Assembly (NCBI GenBank): GCA_000697055.1
Contig: JNDT01000944.1
Span: 1 to 64,000, forward strand
DNA from: Saksenaea vasiformis B4078
Lineage: Eukaryota; Mucoromycota; Mucoromycetes; Mucorales; Saksenaeaceae
Reading direction: 5' to 3'
Length of the DNA stretch: 64,000 bases
Below the pieces are notes generated by a model. The model saw nothing but the letters and a program-made list of their open reading frames with translations. It ran no database searches and had not been told where the DNA came from. Both the position numbers and the translations under genes were made by a program. This document shows positions 14,177 through 25,787 of this stretch, in pieces (the first letter of the stretch is position 1; every line of letters begins with the position of its first letter).

Positions 14177-14615
14177 TACTTTTTTTTCTTTATTTCTTTT
14201 TGTCTTGATAGATGCCAGTCCATATATATTTTTTTGTATAAAGAAAAATCCAAATACATACGTCGTTTCTTTCTTTCTGGTTGAAAAAAAAACAAGTCAT
14301 GTTGTTGGCTGAAACATCTGATGGTTATAGAGTTTACTTGTTTTATCAAATGACAGTTTACTTGTAGTACATAGAATTGATTATTGACATGCCAGTAGAT
14401 GTACGCCTTCTAATGTTACGTTGTCTGTCATCCGTCGAGTGAAGAGGAACAATCTCGTATGCATTCACTAAAAGCAGGTTCAAAAAGTGAATGTAATCTG
14501 TGGAGGTATACACAAAAGGGGACAAACGAGGGTAAAAGCGCGTATGAGATGCAAGAGATGATGATGTATGATGAAAAAACGATTTGTTATGGTATCCAAC
14601 AGCCGCCCTCTTTCT
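14177..14615. other. convergent 3' spacer
   Basis: 438 bases lie between the stop codons of the spectraplakin-like gene (+) and the BAR-SH3 gene (-). The stretch is T-rich just after the plus stop and probably holds both 3' UTRs. No other signal was seen. Confidence 0.6.
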
Positions 14616-16237
14616 TCAGCGGTTTCCGACGGTAATTTCCTCTGTGTAGTTAACGGGGAATATACCGCGACGTACATTTCCTCCTTCCTCAATTTCTCCA
14701 ACCCACCATCCTTCATCTAATTTTTCAATCACTGTCAGTAAATCCTCTGCGCGGAACGATAGTTCATTTGCATTTTCCCCGTGAAATTCGTACAGTGCTT
14801 TTCGATAACTTTTGACTTCGACAACACCGTTCACTAAAAAAAAGAATCCATACTTCAGTCAGTCAAATAGGACATGGTGTGTCGTTTCTAACCTTGGCTA
14901 TCGGAGGTTGTCAATGTTGCTTCACTGGTTCCACTGCCTTGGCTTGTATCGGTAGTCAACGTGTCTACGCTGGATGGTACTGTTGGTGCTTGTGCCATAT
15001 CTGCCGCGATGATGCCCGATCGTGTACTTGTGGAATCGTCCGCTTTGCTTATCTTATCCGATAGTATTTCGGTTCCGTAATTATTTTCAGCTGCAGCATG
15101 AGACGCATGGACAGCTAACTTGACACGAACTTCATTCAGGATCTCCGAAGCCTTACTATGAAAGGTAAACTGGGCGTCTAAAAATTTATGTAACGCGCTC
15201 CGATGCTCCTCCTATGACAAATGAGGTCAACTGATGGAAAAAGAAAAAAAGAAAAATGTTTCTCTCTCTTTTTTTCTCTGGGTGTGACCCCAACCAACCT
15301 CGTATTCTTGCAATAGTGCCATTTTTTCAATAAGATCGCGTTCAGTCTCTTCATACTTTATCTTGGAGGCTTGCATTTCCTGTTCCCATTCTGGTCTTTC
15401 CTTTTTTGCTCCTCGGAGCCGACTCAGTTTAGCGTCATAGTCTAGTCGGCGAGATTCCAGCTTTCTCTTCATCGCTGTGTATTCTTTGAATTCTTCTAAT
15501 CCGTGTTCCAGTGTTTGCATATATTCGTCCTTGATTCTATTGGAGAATTCTTGTTGTAAAGATGCTATCTTTGCTTCCGCGTTCCCCAGATTCAATAACA
15601 CGAGGCCTGTCGAATGTGAGTGTGCAATTCCTTTATCGGGATCATCAGCATAATACCCAAATCTGAGTCTGTGGGACGAACACAACCGTGGCTAACCCAG
15701 CAATGGCCAAGCGCTTCCAGGGGCATCGACTTTGTCTTTCCATCGCCGGGAGACGGTTTTTTCTTGGATAAGTAGACATGCGTCAAGTCAGCCGCTTCAT
15801 ACAGTTTCTCAAAACCCTCGCGTCGCTTTTCGGTCTCTGCCTCAAGCTTTTTAAAATCCTCCGTCTGTGAAGTTGCCTTTGCTGCGCCTAATCGCTCGCC
15901 AGTCCACTAACAAACGTGTAGGTTATATGAGTTACCCATCATGACAGAAAACTCCGACTCAAGTGTTCAGGAAAAAAAAAGTGCGTGATGAACCTAGTGA
16001 CCCACGCAAAATGGACAAGATGCATTTGTGCACAATGCAACGCTGTCCATTAGATTGGCTAGCGATTCAATGCAATCCTCCGCAACCGCTGATTTTCGCC
16101 CTCTCTTATCTTTTTTTTTTCCCATGCGCCCCATGCCGGTTGGCGCGTTCTTCACTGTGTTCATTTGCTTTTCCTTGGAGAGTTGGGAAAAAAGGAAAAT
16201 ATCAACTCACTTGCTTTAATTTGCCGAAATTGATCAT
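14616..16237 (-). CDS. BAR-SH3 domain protein (endophilin/Hob-like), with a frame break
   Basis: The gene runs right to left through exons 16237-16211, 15906-15299, 15211-14893 and 14830-14616. Exon 1 encodes only MINFGKLKQ and exon 2 continues WTGERLGAAK, the typical opening of fungal BAR adaptors. The BAR helices follow (LEAETEKRREGFEKLYEAAD, then GNAEAKIASLQQEF, MKRKLESRRLDYDAKLSRLR and ETERDLIEKMALLQEYE). The last exon is a complete SH3 domain (ALYEFHGENANELSFRAEDL, GWWVGEI, GIFPVNY). Such proteins bind curved membrane at endocytic sites and recruit proline-rich actin regulators through SH3. Oddity: between the conserved piece EALGHCWVSHG and the continuation YYADDPDKG the reading frame changes near 15640-15690, and no normal-sized GT-AG intron restores it. 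It may be a sequence error, a tiny intron or a mutation. Confidence 0.8.
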
Positions 16238-16896
16238 GATATGAAGAAGACGAAGGAGGATCAGTAATACAAATCATTCCCCCCCCCCTTTATCCGAAAC
16301 CGACGTCATTAGGTTTTCATGTGGAAGTTTTGTCAGAATTGGTAAGTGCCCTTACTTGGTTCAGTCCGACAATTTCTCCATCCAAACAATTGTCTTTGAT
16401 GGCGGACTAACACGTCTAGGGAGACATTGAGCCAATAAAATCGCCGTATAAGCACTCGATGCTTTCTGGATTGAAAAAAAAGAAAAAAAGAAAAATGGAA
16501 GTCCCTTAGCGACAAGGTGCCTGAACTCAACTTTTCTGATATTCCTTCTGTCCAACTAAGAAAAGACGAGGCGGACCAGTGACCAGAAAAATAAACTGGG
16601 GCCATTGCGCAAAACATTCTAATGAAAAAGCGAGGACCAGCTGTCAGCTGGTTAAACAACAGCTGACAATACCAGCACCTCGACCACCCCATCCGCAAAT
16701 AGTAACATGATTGGAACTCAGGTCAGCGAACACATCGTGGAGGACGTGTCTAACAACTGAGGGCTATTAAACAAAAACAAAGCCAATCAAGACAAGACAT
16801 TGGCGCCTCCGAGGTCAACATTAGAGGGTACCATTAGCCCAACAAAGCGCAACCTTTAGACATGACTTGGAGGTGGACAAGTATATTATCAATAAA
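16238..16896. other. spacer with inverted repeat and C run
   Basis: This is the promoter side of the BAR-SH3 gene and the 3' side of the next minus-strand gene. It holds a run of ten C at about 16279-16288 and a hairpin-forming inverted repeat listed separately. No gene was recognised. Confidence 0.6.
16631..16682. repeat. inverted repeat / hairpin containing three CAGCTG boxes
   Basis: Perfect 9-base arms TGTCAGCTG (16642-16650) and CAGCTGACA (16660-16668) flank a 9-base loop. Outer CGAGG and CCTCG segments can extend the stem. The left arm itself sits in a 7-base palindrome, CCAGCTG-T-CAGCTGG. The element therefore carries three copies of the E-box hexamer CAGCTG within 28 bases. It could be a bHLH binding cluster for the BAR-SH3 gene or a 3'-end hairpin of the gene to its right. 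Confidence 0.7.
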
Positions 16897-17896
16897 TCAT
16901 AATTTGACCGGGACGCCATACGACGGCAGCACAAACTCCTTATTCTTGCACTTGGGCTTCATCCCGTCCTTCTTGTAGCTGTAGCGCCGCTTTATCGCCT
17001 TACTTGTCCTCATCACGATAGCCTGTTTATCGGATAAATAAGGATGTAAGATAACAAGTCTGCATATTACCTTCACCATCAAGAGACTTTCTACAATATC
17101 TGGAAGGCCGCCAATCTCATTTATGTTGTCCGGGAGTTGGAAGGAATCGATTTCAGCTAGACGATAATTGCTTCGTATTGCAAATCCATCTTCATGATGC
17201 TGCAATAGAATCCTGATTGGAGAAGGTGTCAAACTTGTTATCCATGCGACATGGACTCCATCGATGTCGTATTTTTCTGTAGTGTCCGTTATCGAGAGTG
17301 TCCAACGGCGAAGTTCATGAGACTCGGTTAAGGATTTTGCGGAAAAAGAACCAGGAACTAGCGATGCTAAGAATTCCTCTAGATAACCGAATTCACCGGA
17401 GTGATGCCTGTTTTACTGATTAGGGTCCACTATATATGACACCATTTTCACTAACCGTCCTTCTATCGACCCCTACATCTCTTCTGGAGCCTTGGTGCTC
17501 TACAAGTTCAAAAATTCGCTAGTAAGTAGCGGATTCGTAAATATGGGACGACAAGATACTTACAGGCGGTGAAGGATATCCGCAAACGCGGAGAGATTCT
17601 CGTCTCCCGACTGGGCAGCTTTCAGTATACGCTGCGCAGTAAACGCCTTCAGTTCTAGCTTATTCAAACTGGTCTTTTGCAACTACAAAAGTTATATCAT
17701 CACTCAGTATATCTATCTCCTATACAGAATAACGCATCCATACTTTCTGCTGCAACTCAGCGGTCCACTCCCTCGCGGCCTTCGGTAACACCACTTGCTC
17801 TTTCTTCTCCGTCTCCTTCTTCAACTCGCTGTGGTCGCGCTTGTTTAAGGCATAGCTGCACACGTAGCTCCTATAAGCCAGAGAAAATCTGAACAT
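16897..17896 (-). CDS. unrecognised 244-residue protein
   Basis: I do not recognise the family. Four exons (17896-17744, 17682-17564, 17407-17071, 17022-16897) join in frame through GT-AG introns and give about 244 residues. The conserved-looking exon edges and absence of internal stops support a real gene. The N-terminus (MFRFSLAYRSYVCSYALNKR) is basic and hydrophobic, so it could be a mitochondrial targeting peptide. The middle is a charged helical region with a segment RWTLSITDTTEKYDIDGVHV. The C-terminus is lysine-rich (KAIKRRYSYKKDGMKPK), suggesting nucleic-acid or acidic-partner contact. The start was chosen as the in-frame ATG that opens the first exon; an extra upstream exon is possible. 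Confidence 0.5.
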
Positions 17897-18907
17897 ATAG
17901 CTCAGGATTCTATAGATCCGCGTCGACCTGATAGTTGACTTCGTGAAGGAATAGCATTCCGTTTCTACGGACTTCCGTATGATGCATTAACTGGCAATCT
18001 TTTATATTGAAAACGCAAAACTGCGGTAGAGTGGTCCAAGACACGGAGAGTGAGAAGTTGTAAGAATTAAAAAGGAAAAGAGGCCAGTTCGCAAGTAAAA
18101 CCTTTTAAACCAATCTATCTATCTGAAAATTTGTAAGTCATACAGACACGCATGGTATTGCGTACATGAATTTCCCACACTGCTATCGCTCAGCAAGGGC
18201 TGCTTGAGGATACGATGATTTCTCGAGATAGATTTATTGCAGCGCTGTTTCCATCATAGACACAAAATGAACGTACGTTGTCAATGTACGCGATGCCAAA
18301 CAGGCAGACCTGTAGAGTGAGAAACATTTTTCCCGATCGTCTTGACATCAGACTAGGTAACACTGCGGGGACGCATCGATTGACGTCGGACTCCATTCCG
18401 ACCTTTGATATATTACTGTGTTTCTAGGCCAGAACTTTATTTTCTATAATTCATGTACGAAGCTTTGTTATCCAGATCTAGCATTGCAAATGGTTTAGAA
18501 TGACAATGTGCTATTTCTATAATAAATATGTATCCCAGGAGGGCGATCATGCACATATCACGGTTCTCTATGTTTAATGCGGTTATCGCTAGCTGTGTCC
18601 CCTAAAGGCTCCATCCCACTCCCAGCAATCGGACATGTCCGTAGAGCCGGAAATTTCTCACCGTTACCAGCAATCTGGCTTCGACTACCTATGTAGAAGG
18701 GTGCAGCGTACAAGAGCTTCAAACCAATTGTGTCAACAGGTATGGAAAAATCGGGCAGCGCATTCAAAAGCGGAACCTGATGTTGAAGTGATGACGCAAA
18801 AACCGGGTATCACGTGCATCATCTTCGCTCGAACTGTGGTGAAATTAGACGGAGCTTTCCACCGTTTCTTGCGACTTTTCTTGAAAGAAGACAAGGTCTA
18901 GTTTATC
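17897..18907. other. divergent promoter region
   Basis: About 1 kb lies between the unrecognised minus gene and the V-ATPase gene. A plus frame of 88 codons (18635-18901) and a minus frame of 69 codons (18558-18767) overlap here. Neither looks like a family and both stop before the V-ATPase start, so I treat the stretch as a shared promoter. Confidence 0.45.
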
Positions 18908-21900
18908 ATGGCGCCGACTACACTCTTCCGGTCGGAAGAGATGTCTCTCATTCAACTGTTCATTCCTGCAGAGGTTGCCCAGCCCTGTGTTGCTGAGTTG
19001 GGTGAACTGGGGAAGGTTCAGTTTAGAGATGTAAGTTATTGTCGCACCTTGGCACCCAAGTTTTCTCAACTTGTCCCGTACAGCTTAACCCCGATGTGAA
19101 TGCCTTTCAACGTTCATTTGTGACCGAAATTAGAAGACTGGACGAGATGGAACGCCAATGCCGTACGTGGTGACAACCGAATAACCTGAAACAGAATAGA
19201 CTCCTTACCACTTTTGTTGCAGGGTTTTTCCATGCTCAGCTTACAAAGGCTGGGATTCCTGTCGCCCCTCCTTCTGCCGGATCCTACTATTCGCGTGCTA
19301 GGTCCACGCAAGAAATCGACGACTTGGAGGAAAACCTAAAGGAGCACGAGAGACGTATCCAGGACATGAATAGTTCATATGAAACACTTCAGTATAGCTA
19401 TTTGCAGCTGACAGAACTTTGTCACGTCCTACGTGAAACAGCACCATTTTTCCAACAGGTAAATAAGCTACTTGGTTATGATGTTATCGCTGTTTCGGAA
19501 TGTTGAACGCCCCATTATTTAGGCTGAATCGCGTGAAGACAATGTTCGCAACTCTCTTGATGAAGCTGATGCCTCCGCACCTCTTTTGGAAAACGATGTA
19601 GAACAAGCAAACTACGAGTTAAACCATTTGAATCTGCGTTATGTAACGGGTGTGATCGCTCGGCCACGCATCCAGATCTTTGAGCGTATCCTGTGGCGTT
19701 CTCTGCGTGGTAACTTGTTCATGAGATCCGCTGAAATCGATGAGCAAATTGTGGATCCTAGCACGGACGAGGCTGTAGATAAGAACGTCTTCGCTATCTT
19801 TGCTCACGGTCAGGAAATCATCAACAAGGTCAAGAAGATTTCCGAGAGCTTGGGTGCTACCTTGTACAGCATTGATGACTCCGAAAATAAGCGTCGTGAT
19901 GCATTAATGCAAGCTGAATCCCGTATGGAGGACCTGCACACGGTAAGCCATACAATAATCGACAAGAATAAGTTTACTGACAGGAACTCCAACTTGTGAT
20001 TTTTAGGTCTTGGCCACGACCAACCGAACTCGCCGTGCTGAACTTGAGAAAATTGCTGTTGAGCTCACCGCTTGGACCACCATTGTTCGCAAGGAAAAGG
20101 CCATATACCATGCTATGAATTTGTTTAATTACGATGTGAACCACAAATGTCTCGTAGCTGAAGGATGGTGTGCTACCAATGACGTACCACTCGTGAGACA
20201 AGCATTGAAGGACGCAACAGTAAGTTAATTCTCGTCCTTTCGGTATGGATCCGGATTTACTTACGTTTACCCGCAGGAAGCGACCGGAACAAGTCTACCA
20301 TCTATTTTGAAGGAAATTTCCACGAAAAAAGTGCGACCAACCTACCATCGTACCAACAAATTCACCGAGGGCTTCCAAAATGTTATCAACGCTTATGGTA
20401 TTGCTCGCTACCGCGAAGTAAACCCCGGTCTCTTTACGATTGTCACATTCCCTTTCCTTTTTGCGGTCATGTTTGGTGATATTGGTCACGGCTTTTTGAT
20501 GTTCCTGTTCGCGCTTTATCTTGTTCTGAACGAGAAGAAGCTCGCGTCTAACAAAGACGAGGTATGTCTATATCATACAAATGCCCTATTGTATTAAACT
20601 TTTTGCTTTTAGATCTTCCAAATGTTTTTCGCTGGTCGTTATATGATGTTGCTTATGGGCCTGTTCTCTATATTCACTGGATTCATCTACAATGATATCT
20701 TCTCCCTGTCTCTCTCCGTCTTTAAATCCGGCTTCGACTGGCCTACGGATTATAGTGCTAACGACACAGTTACAGCTATTCCAAACGGCAATGTTTATGC
20801 CATCGGCCTTGATCCTGTAAGCCATCTAAATGAGTTAATTTTATCGAAGCTAACCAATTGACATTAGGCATGGCACGGATCAGAGAACTTTTTACGATTC
20901 ACGAACTCATACAAGATGAAACAAGCCATTATTTTGGGTGTTATTCACGTACGTTTTGAATATGTAAAGACTTATCATCTCACTATCTTTTTTTTTACAG
21001 ATGTCATTTGCCATCTGTTTGAACGTTTTCAACCATGTCTACTATGGAAAGAAGATGTTTGTCTGGCTTGAATTCCTTCCTCAGATCCTTTTCATGGAGT
21101 CCATTTTTGGCTATTTGGTGTTCTGTATCATGTATAAGTGGAGTGTCAACTGGTGGGAACTTGATTCTGAAGGTCATCATATCCACAATGCTCCACCAAA
21201 CCTTCTCAACATGTTGATTTACATGTTCCTGACACCCGGAAAGGTGGACCCATCAGATCAGCTATACCCCGGACAGGGACCTGTTCAAGGTTTCTTGATC
21301 GCGGTTGCCCTTATCTGTGTTCCATGGATGTGGTTTGCCAAGCCATTCTACCTGAAACATCAGAACAGCAAGCATCATTATGAGTCGGTGGCAGAGGACG
21401 AACATCATGATGAAGAACGAAATGGTGGTCCTGTAGCAACGGATGCTGAAGATGACGAGGAAGGAGAAGAAGAGGTAACTTTATAAACCTTTGACGATAT
21501 AGAATTTAACGTAAGCTTGTAGTTTGACTTTGGCGAGGTGATGATCCACCAGACCATCCATACCATCGAGTTCTGTCTCAACTGCATATCCAACACAGCC
21601 TCATACCTCCGTCTTTGGGCTTTGTCTCTTGCACACGCACGTAAGTCCTAGGACATATCTAATGTATTAAGCACTAATGATGAACTGTTCAGAATTGTCG
21701 AGTGTGCTATGGGATATGACACTTAAGATCTGGTTCAACTTTACTGGTACTCTCGCTGTTGTAGGCTTGGTTGTCGGCTTTGCCGTGTGGTTCATTTTAA
21801 CCATCTTCATTCTGCTTTGTATGGAGGGTCTTTCTGCATTCCTTCATACACTCCGTCTTCATTGGTAATTTCTTTTTTTGACAAAATTGCAAAATGCTTA

Positions 21901-22005
21901 TCTCTTTATGTTAGGGTTGAATTCGACGGTAAATTTTATATGGGTGACGGTATTGAATTCCAGCCGTTTACCTTCAGCACTGTGCTGGACGTTGATACTG
22001 AGTGA
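18908..22005 (+). CDS. VPH1: V-type proton ATPase subunit a (Vph1/Stv1 family)
   Basis: Twelve exons (18908-19030, 19084-19162, 19223-19458, 19523-19942, 20007-20219, 20277-20561, 20613-20816, 20868-20948, 21001-21474, 21523-21640, 21693-21864, 21915-22005) join in frame to 831 residues, the normal length for this family. This is the membrane subunit of the V0 sector, forming the proton half-channels that acidify vacuole and Golgi/endosomes. The N-terminal half begins [15 protein letters not shown], and the C-terminal half has the usual cluster of membrane helices. The essential arginine lies in [16 protein letters not shown]; by my count it is residue 735, the same number as in yeast Vph1. 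All exon ends show GT and AG. Whether the protein is vacuolar (Vph1) or Golgi (Stv1) cannot be told from sequence. Confidence 0.96.
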
Positions 22006-22150
22006 AAAAAAAAAAAAAAGGATCTAGCGAATGTACAAACATAAAGAATAAACTTTTTTTCGGGTTCGGAACGCTTATGTCACACCATCCCGTCATTTTC
22101 GTCTTTTCCTGCGTTACTTCTGCGTTGCGCCTGTTTTTCACTTTTGCGTA

Positions 22151-24951
22151 ATGACTGATGCCAGAGCACCACTTTTAGCACGCGATCGTATAGAAGATGC
22201 AGACCGACGTTCTGATAATAGCGGTGAAGCCGTGTCGACAACGGATTACGGAAGTGGAGTGTACCGCTACCCGTTGTACCTGCAACCAGGCCAATTCACT
22301 TCTGTGGAAAAGCTCATGTTCTTTATCAGCTCCATTCTGCTGATTCTTTTGTTTGTCTTCGTGGGCCTTTATGCACGCAGCAGCTTCGACAACCGGTTAA
22401 AGACACCCTTACCGACACCTGTGGAACCTACTCCAAAACCAACGCCACCACCTTCAAACAAGACGGAGGTAAAAACAAAAGAAACAAAGAACTTTCGTTT
22501 GTATAAACTTAACCTCTGAATTTAGTCATATTGCATGGAGCCTCACTGTGTACTGACGGCATCTTCTATTCTTCGGGTAAAAATAGAAAAAGAAAGATAA
22601 GGTCAACTTTACTGAGAAAATATATATTGCGTAGGATGTTAACCCTGACATCAATCCTTGTGACGACTTTTATGCATACACATGTAATGTCCAGCTTTTA
22701 GTTATAGCCACGTTCTTTAACAAGATGTTTTTGAAATAGGCAGTCGATGGCAAGAAAACCACGTGTTGCCAGTATCAAGATCAAAAATCAGTGTGCAGAG
22801 CATTTTGGAGGATGTGAGTCAACGACGAATACATCAGATCCTTACACATGGTTTTGACGACCCTGTCGTTGCAAGCCAACTACCTCGGCCTGATAATATC
22901 GTGGATAGACAATTATTTAACAAACTCACCTCATTCTACCAATCATGCATGAAAAAAGATTGGATCAACCGACGCGGATTCGAGCCTATCTACCCGCTGC
23001 TACGAATCATTCGTAAGTACCTACCCTTGCGTGATGAACTGCCTCGCCAGTCGGACAGAGATGGCCTGAGTCAGGTGATCAGCCAACTGGGGCAATATGA
23101 TACCTGGCCCTTATTTAAAATCGTTATTGGTCCCGATGTCGCAGTGGGTAAACAAAGCGTCTTGATACAGCTGGGCGATATCGGTTTGTCATCCCACCAA
23201 CAGTACAATAATCCATCTATAACCGAAGCATATACCCGATCAGTTACCAAAGTTCTGGCAAACCTATTTTCCAAAGATACCGGTGAATTTGGGTGGAGAC
23301 AATGGAGCGCTGTCGCTACAGCACGACGCATACTGGATTTCGAAAAGCAAGTTGCAGACGCAATGTCAGCCTCCGAACAACGATATCATATTACATTAGA
23401 ACAACTACAAGGAGAGGTACCCAGTGTAAACTGGACCTTGGCAATTGGTTCTATGTTACCCTCAGGTGTACCTATGCCTCGTCGCGTACTGGTCTCTCCG
23501 TCGATAGTACACATTTCGAACATACTGCTACAGAATACAAATGACAGAACAGTATATGTCTACTTCATGTGGCAAACTGTATGGAAGCATCTGGATACCC
23601 TAGGTGAAGACTATGCAGCGCCTAAATGGCAGTTAGAGGCACAGAATACCGGTGCAGCCAACCCACAAGTAAGACCTCAACGGTGGAAAACGTGCATGAC
23701 GCATACAGAGAGCATCTGGGGTTTCTTGATTGGAAGGTACTTTGCATTGGAGAGCACTTCTGTCATTGTAGGACAAAAGGCTGAAAACTTGGCACGTAAT
23801 ATGATGTCTTCCTTTGTGAACACGCTACATCAAGTAGAGTGGCTCGATGAGGAGGCGAAAGCAAAGATCGCGGAAAAGGTGACCTTGAATTAGTACAAAA
23901 AATTGGGTCTAACCTGACGTTTTTTTTTTTATAAAAAAAAAAAGGTGCGATCCATGGAACTGCAAGTGAGTTATCCCAAGGCTGCACCTGACATACGATC
24001 GCCAATTTCTTTGGCAGAGTATTACGAAGGAATTTCTGCAAACGTAGATGACTACTTTGGAAACGTGCTAAGCGCCTATGCATGGCGAACGAAACAAGAC
24101 TGGAAGCAGTTAGGAAAAGATATTGACCGAAGCACATGGCACACGAGTCCTCAGGAAACAGGTGTTTCTTACAACCGGGAATTGAACAAGGTAAATTTTT
24201 TAGTAACTGTAGGGAAATTTTTGTTTTAAGCGTCTCGCAGATCGTGTTACCTGCTGGTGCTTTGCAAGATCCAATATTTAACGTACAGGCTCCTGAGTAC
24301 CTAAGCTACGGATCGCTGGGCTCGATGATTGGGCACGAGTTATTGGTGAGTTCGAGTGCAAAGAACCATGACCAGCCATTGCTCATAGACGATCAGCAAG
24401 GGTTTGACAGAGTAGGTCGTGCGTATGATGGCCAAGGCAAGCAGGGTAGTTGGTGGTCCAATGAATCAGTGGTTGCATTTGATCAACTAGCAACCTGTTA
24501 TGCTCGTCAGTATTCCGAGTTCTCTGTAAAAGGGCCAGATGGTCGTGCACACTATCTTGATGGAAATAAGACACTCGACAGCAATTTGGCAGACAGTGGC
24601 GCATTATCTCAGGCATACACAACATGGCAGGCTCGGTTCAACAAACAACTGTACAACAATGATTTGCTACCGGGTTTAGCTCAATGGACGCGCGATCAAC
24701 TGTTTTATATTAATTTTGGACGTATGAGATGTAGCAAGAATACGCCCGAAAATGCAATTCATGAGGTACGCAACATAAGAAAAGAAAAGGAAACGTTGTT
24801 CTCACATGATGAGCAGCTACGTATAAGCAAAGATGCACCTGACGTGTGGCGGGTAAATGGACCGTTGATCAACTCGAAGCATTTCGCACAGACATTCCGA
24901 TGTGCTGTTGGTACACCAATGAACCCACGCGATAAATGCTCGCTTTGGTAA
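22151..24951 (+). CDS. M13 (neprilysin/ECE-like) family protein, likely catalytically dead
   Basis: Seven exons (22151-22468, 22526-22576, 22635-22683, 22740-23878, 23945-24190, 24241-24345, 24397-24951) give about 820 residues. It is a type II membrane protein: cytosolic tail, one membrane helix at about 56-74, a Pro/Thr-rich stalk, then the M13 ectodomain. Family marks are DINPCDDFYAYTC, IVLPAGALQDPIF, GSWWSNESVVAFDQLA and the C-terminal CxxW end (CSLW). The zinc site is altered: the HExxH helix reads GHELLQGFD (second His is Gln637), the third ligand motif GENxAD reads DSNLAD (Glu replaced by Ser698), and the NAY substrate motif reads VSY. Asp702 is kept. The intron inside the zinc helix (24346-24396) is 51 bases with no in-frame stop, so retention would insert 17 residues but still not give HExxH. 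It may act as a binding or scaffold ectoprotein. Confidence 0.87.
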
Positions 24952-25787
24952 TAGTACGAATCATGATTGCATCGTTTCCATAAAGTAATATCCTGCACAG
25001 AGGATGACAAGTTTTGGCTTTCTTGTGCTTCTCCTTCTTCTGGCATTCTGCTTGATAAGTTTTTTTTTTGAAAGTGATCTATGTAATATCGCCGATACCA
25101 TGCGGTGGGAAGACTCTTAGGGCCTGGAATTTCAACCAATGCTAAGAACTGTGGATTTCCAGGCCATGCAAAACCCTTCTTCACTTGCTGTAAAAATAAG
25201 AAAACCCTTGGGATGAGCTGGAGCATCGATTGGCAAAGCGGAGACACACGATTCGAAAACCCAAGATTGGGTCCTGTTTTTGCTCGAGTAGAAATGTTTG
25301 ACATGAGTCTTATCGAAGGCCCCTAGGAGATGGCAAGTATCAGCACACAGCAGTAATCGTAGGTCATTACGCTGTGCATATATAGTGGCGCCGAGTAAAT
25401 CTTCGCGGAGTTCGCTCATCTGCACGATAACTTTCTTTTCGCAGGGTTTGCACGGCTTCTCTTAGGTTCATTGCCGATCACCATATTTCATGAGCCATTT
25501 ATATATCAAAACAGCTACGATAACCAAGTCTATACAGGATATTGTCTTTAAAGCCGCGAGTCACCGATCAAGGGTACGGTTTCCAAAGCTATCCATACTG
25601 TGCTATTTTCCTTCGAAAGCACGATGCACCGTAGTTTACGACAAGTTGTATGGTGAAAAGAAGGCGGATGCTGGAAAGCCATAGCTCTCCGAAGGTGAAC
25701 TCTTTCACAATATGAACTCGATTGAAATTAGCCTTAAAAAGTCGATTTGAAAAAAACTTTCAATCTCCTCCCATCTATGGAGAGATC
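24952..25787. other. spacer with dispersed repeat A
   Basis: Minus-strand frames (24759-25304 and 25132-25425) and a plus frame (25105-25326) are open here, but none matches a family and they overlap the 3' end of the M13 gene. The right third is repeat A copy 1, which ends shortly before the SPX-RING start codon. Confidence 0.45.
25458..25730 (+). repeat. dispersed repeat A, copy 1
   Basis: This stretch aligns by eye along its length with 51587-51855 in the same orientation. Shared blocks include TTAGGTTC, CATTTATATATC versus CATTCATATATC, GAGTCACCGATCAAGGGTACG versus GCGTCACCGGTTAAGGGTACG, and AAAAGAAGGC followed by TCCGAAGG. I estimate roughly two-thirds identity. It ends about 58 bases before the SPX-RING ATG. 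Confidence 0.7.

Noticed and set aside
18635..18901. 88-codon plus frame just before the V-ATPase start
   Set aside because: It ends before the V-ATPase ATG, matches no family, and overlaps an equally open minus frame.
24346..24396. Reading the M13 zinc-helix intron as coding
   Set aside because: It has a consensus GTGAGT donor and splits the motif exactly where family similarity resumes; either reading lacks HExxH.
24759..25425. Overlapping minus-strand frames that could be a gene
   Set aside because: They overlap the 3' end of the M13 gene, have no recognised domain and no convincing exon chain; kept only as a note.
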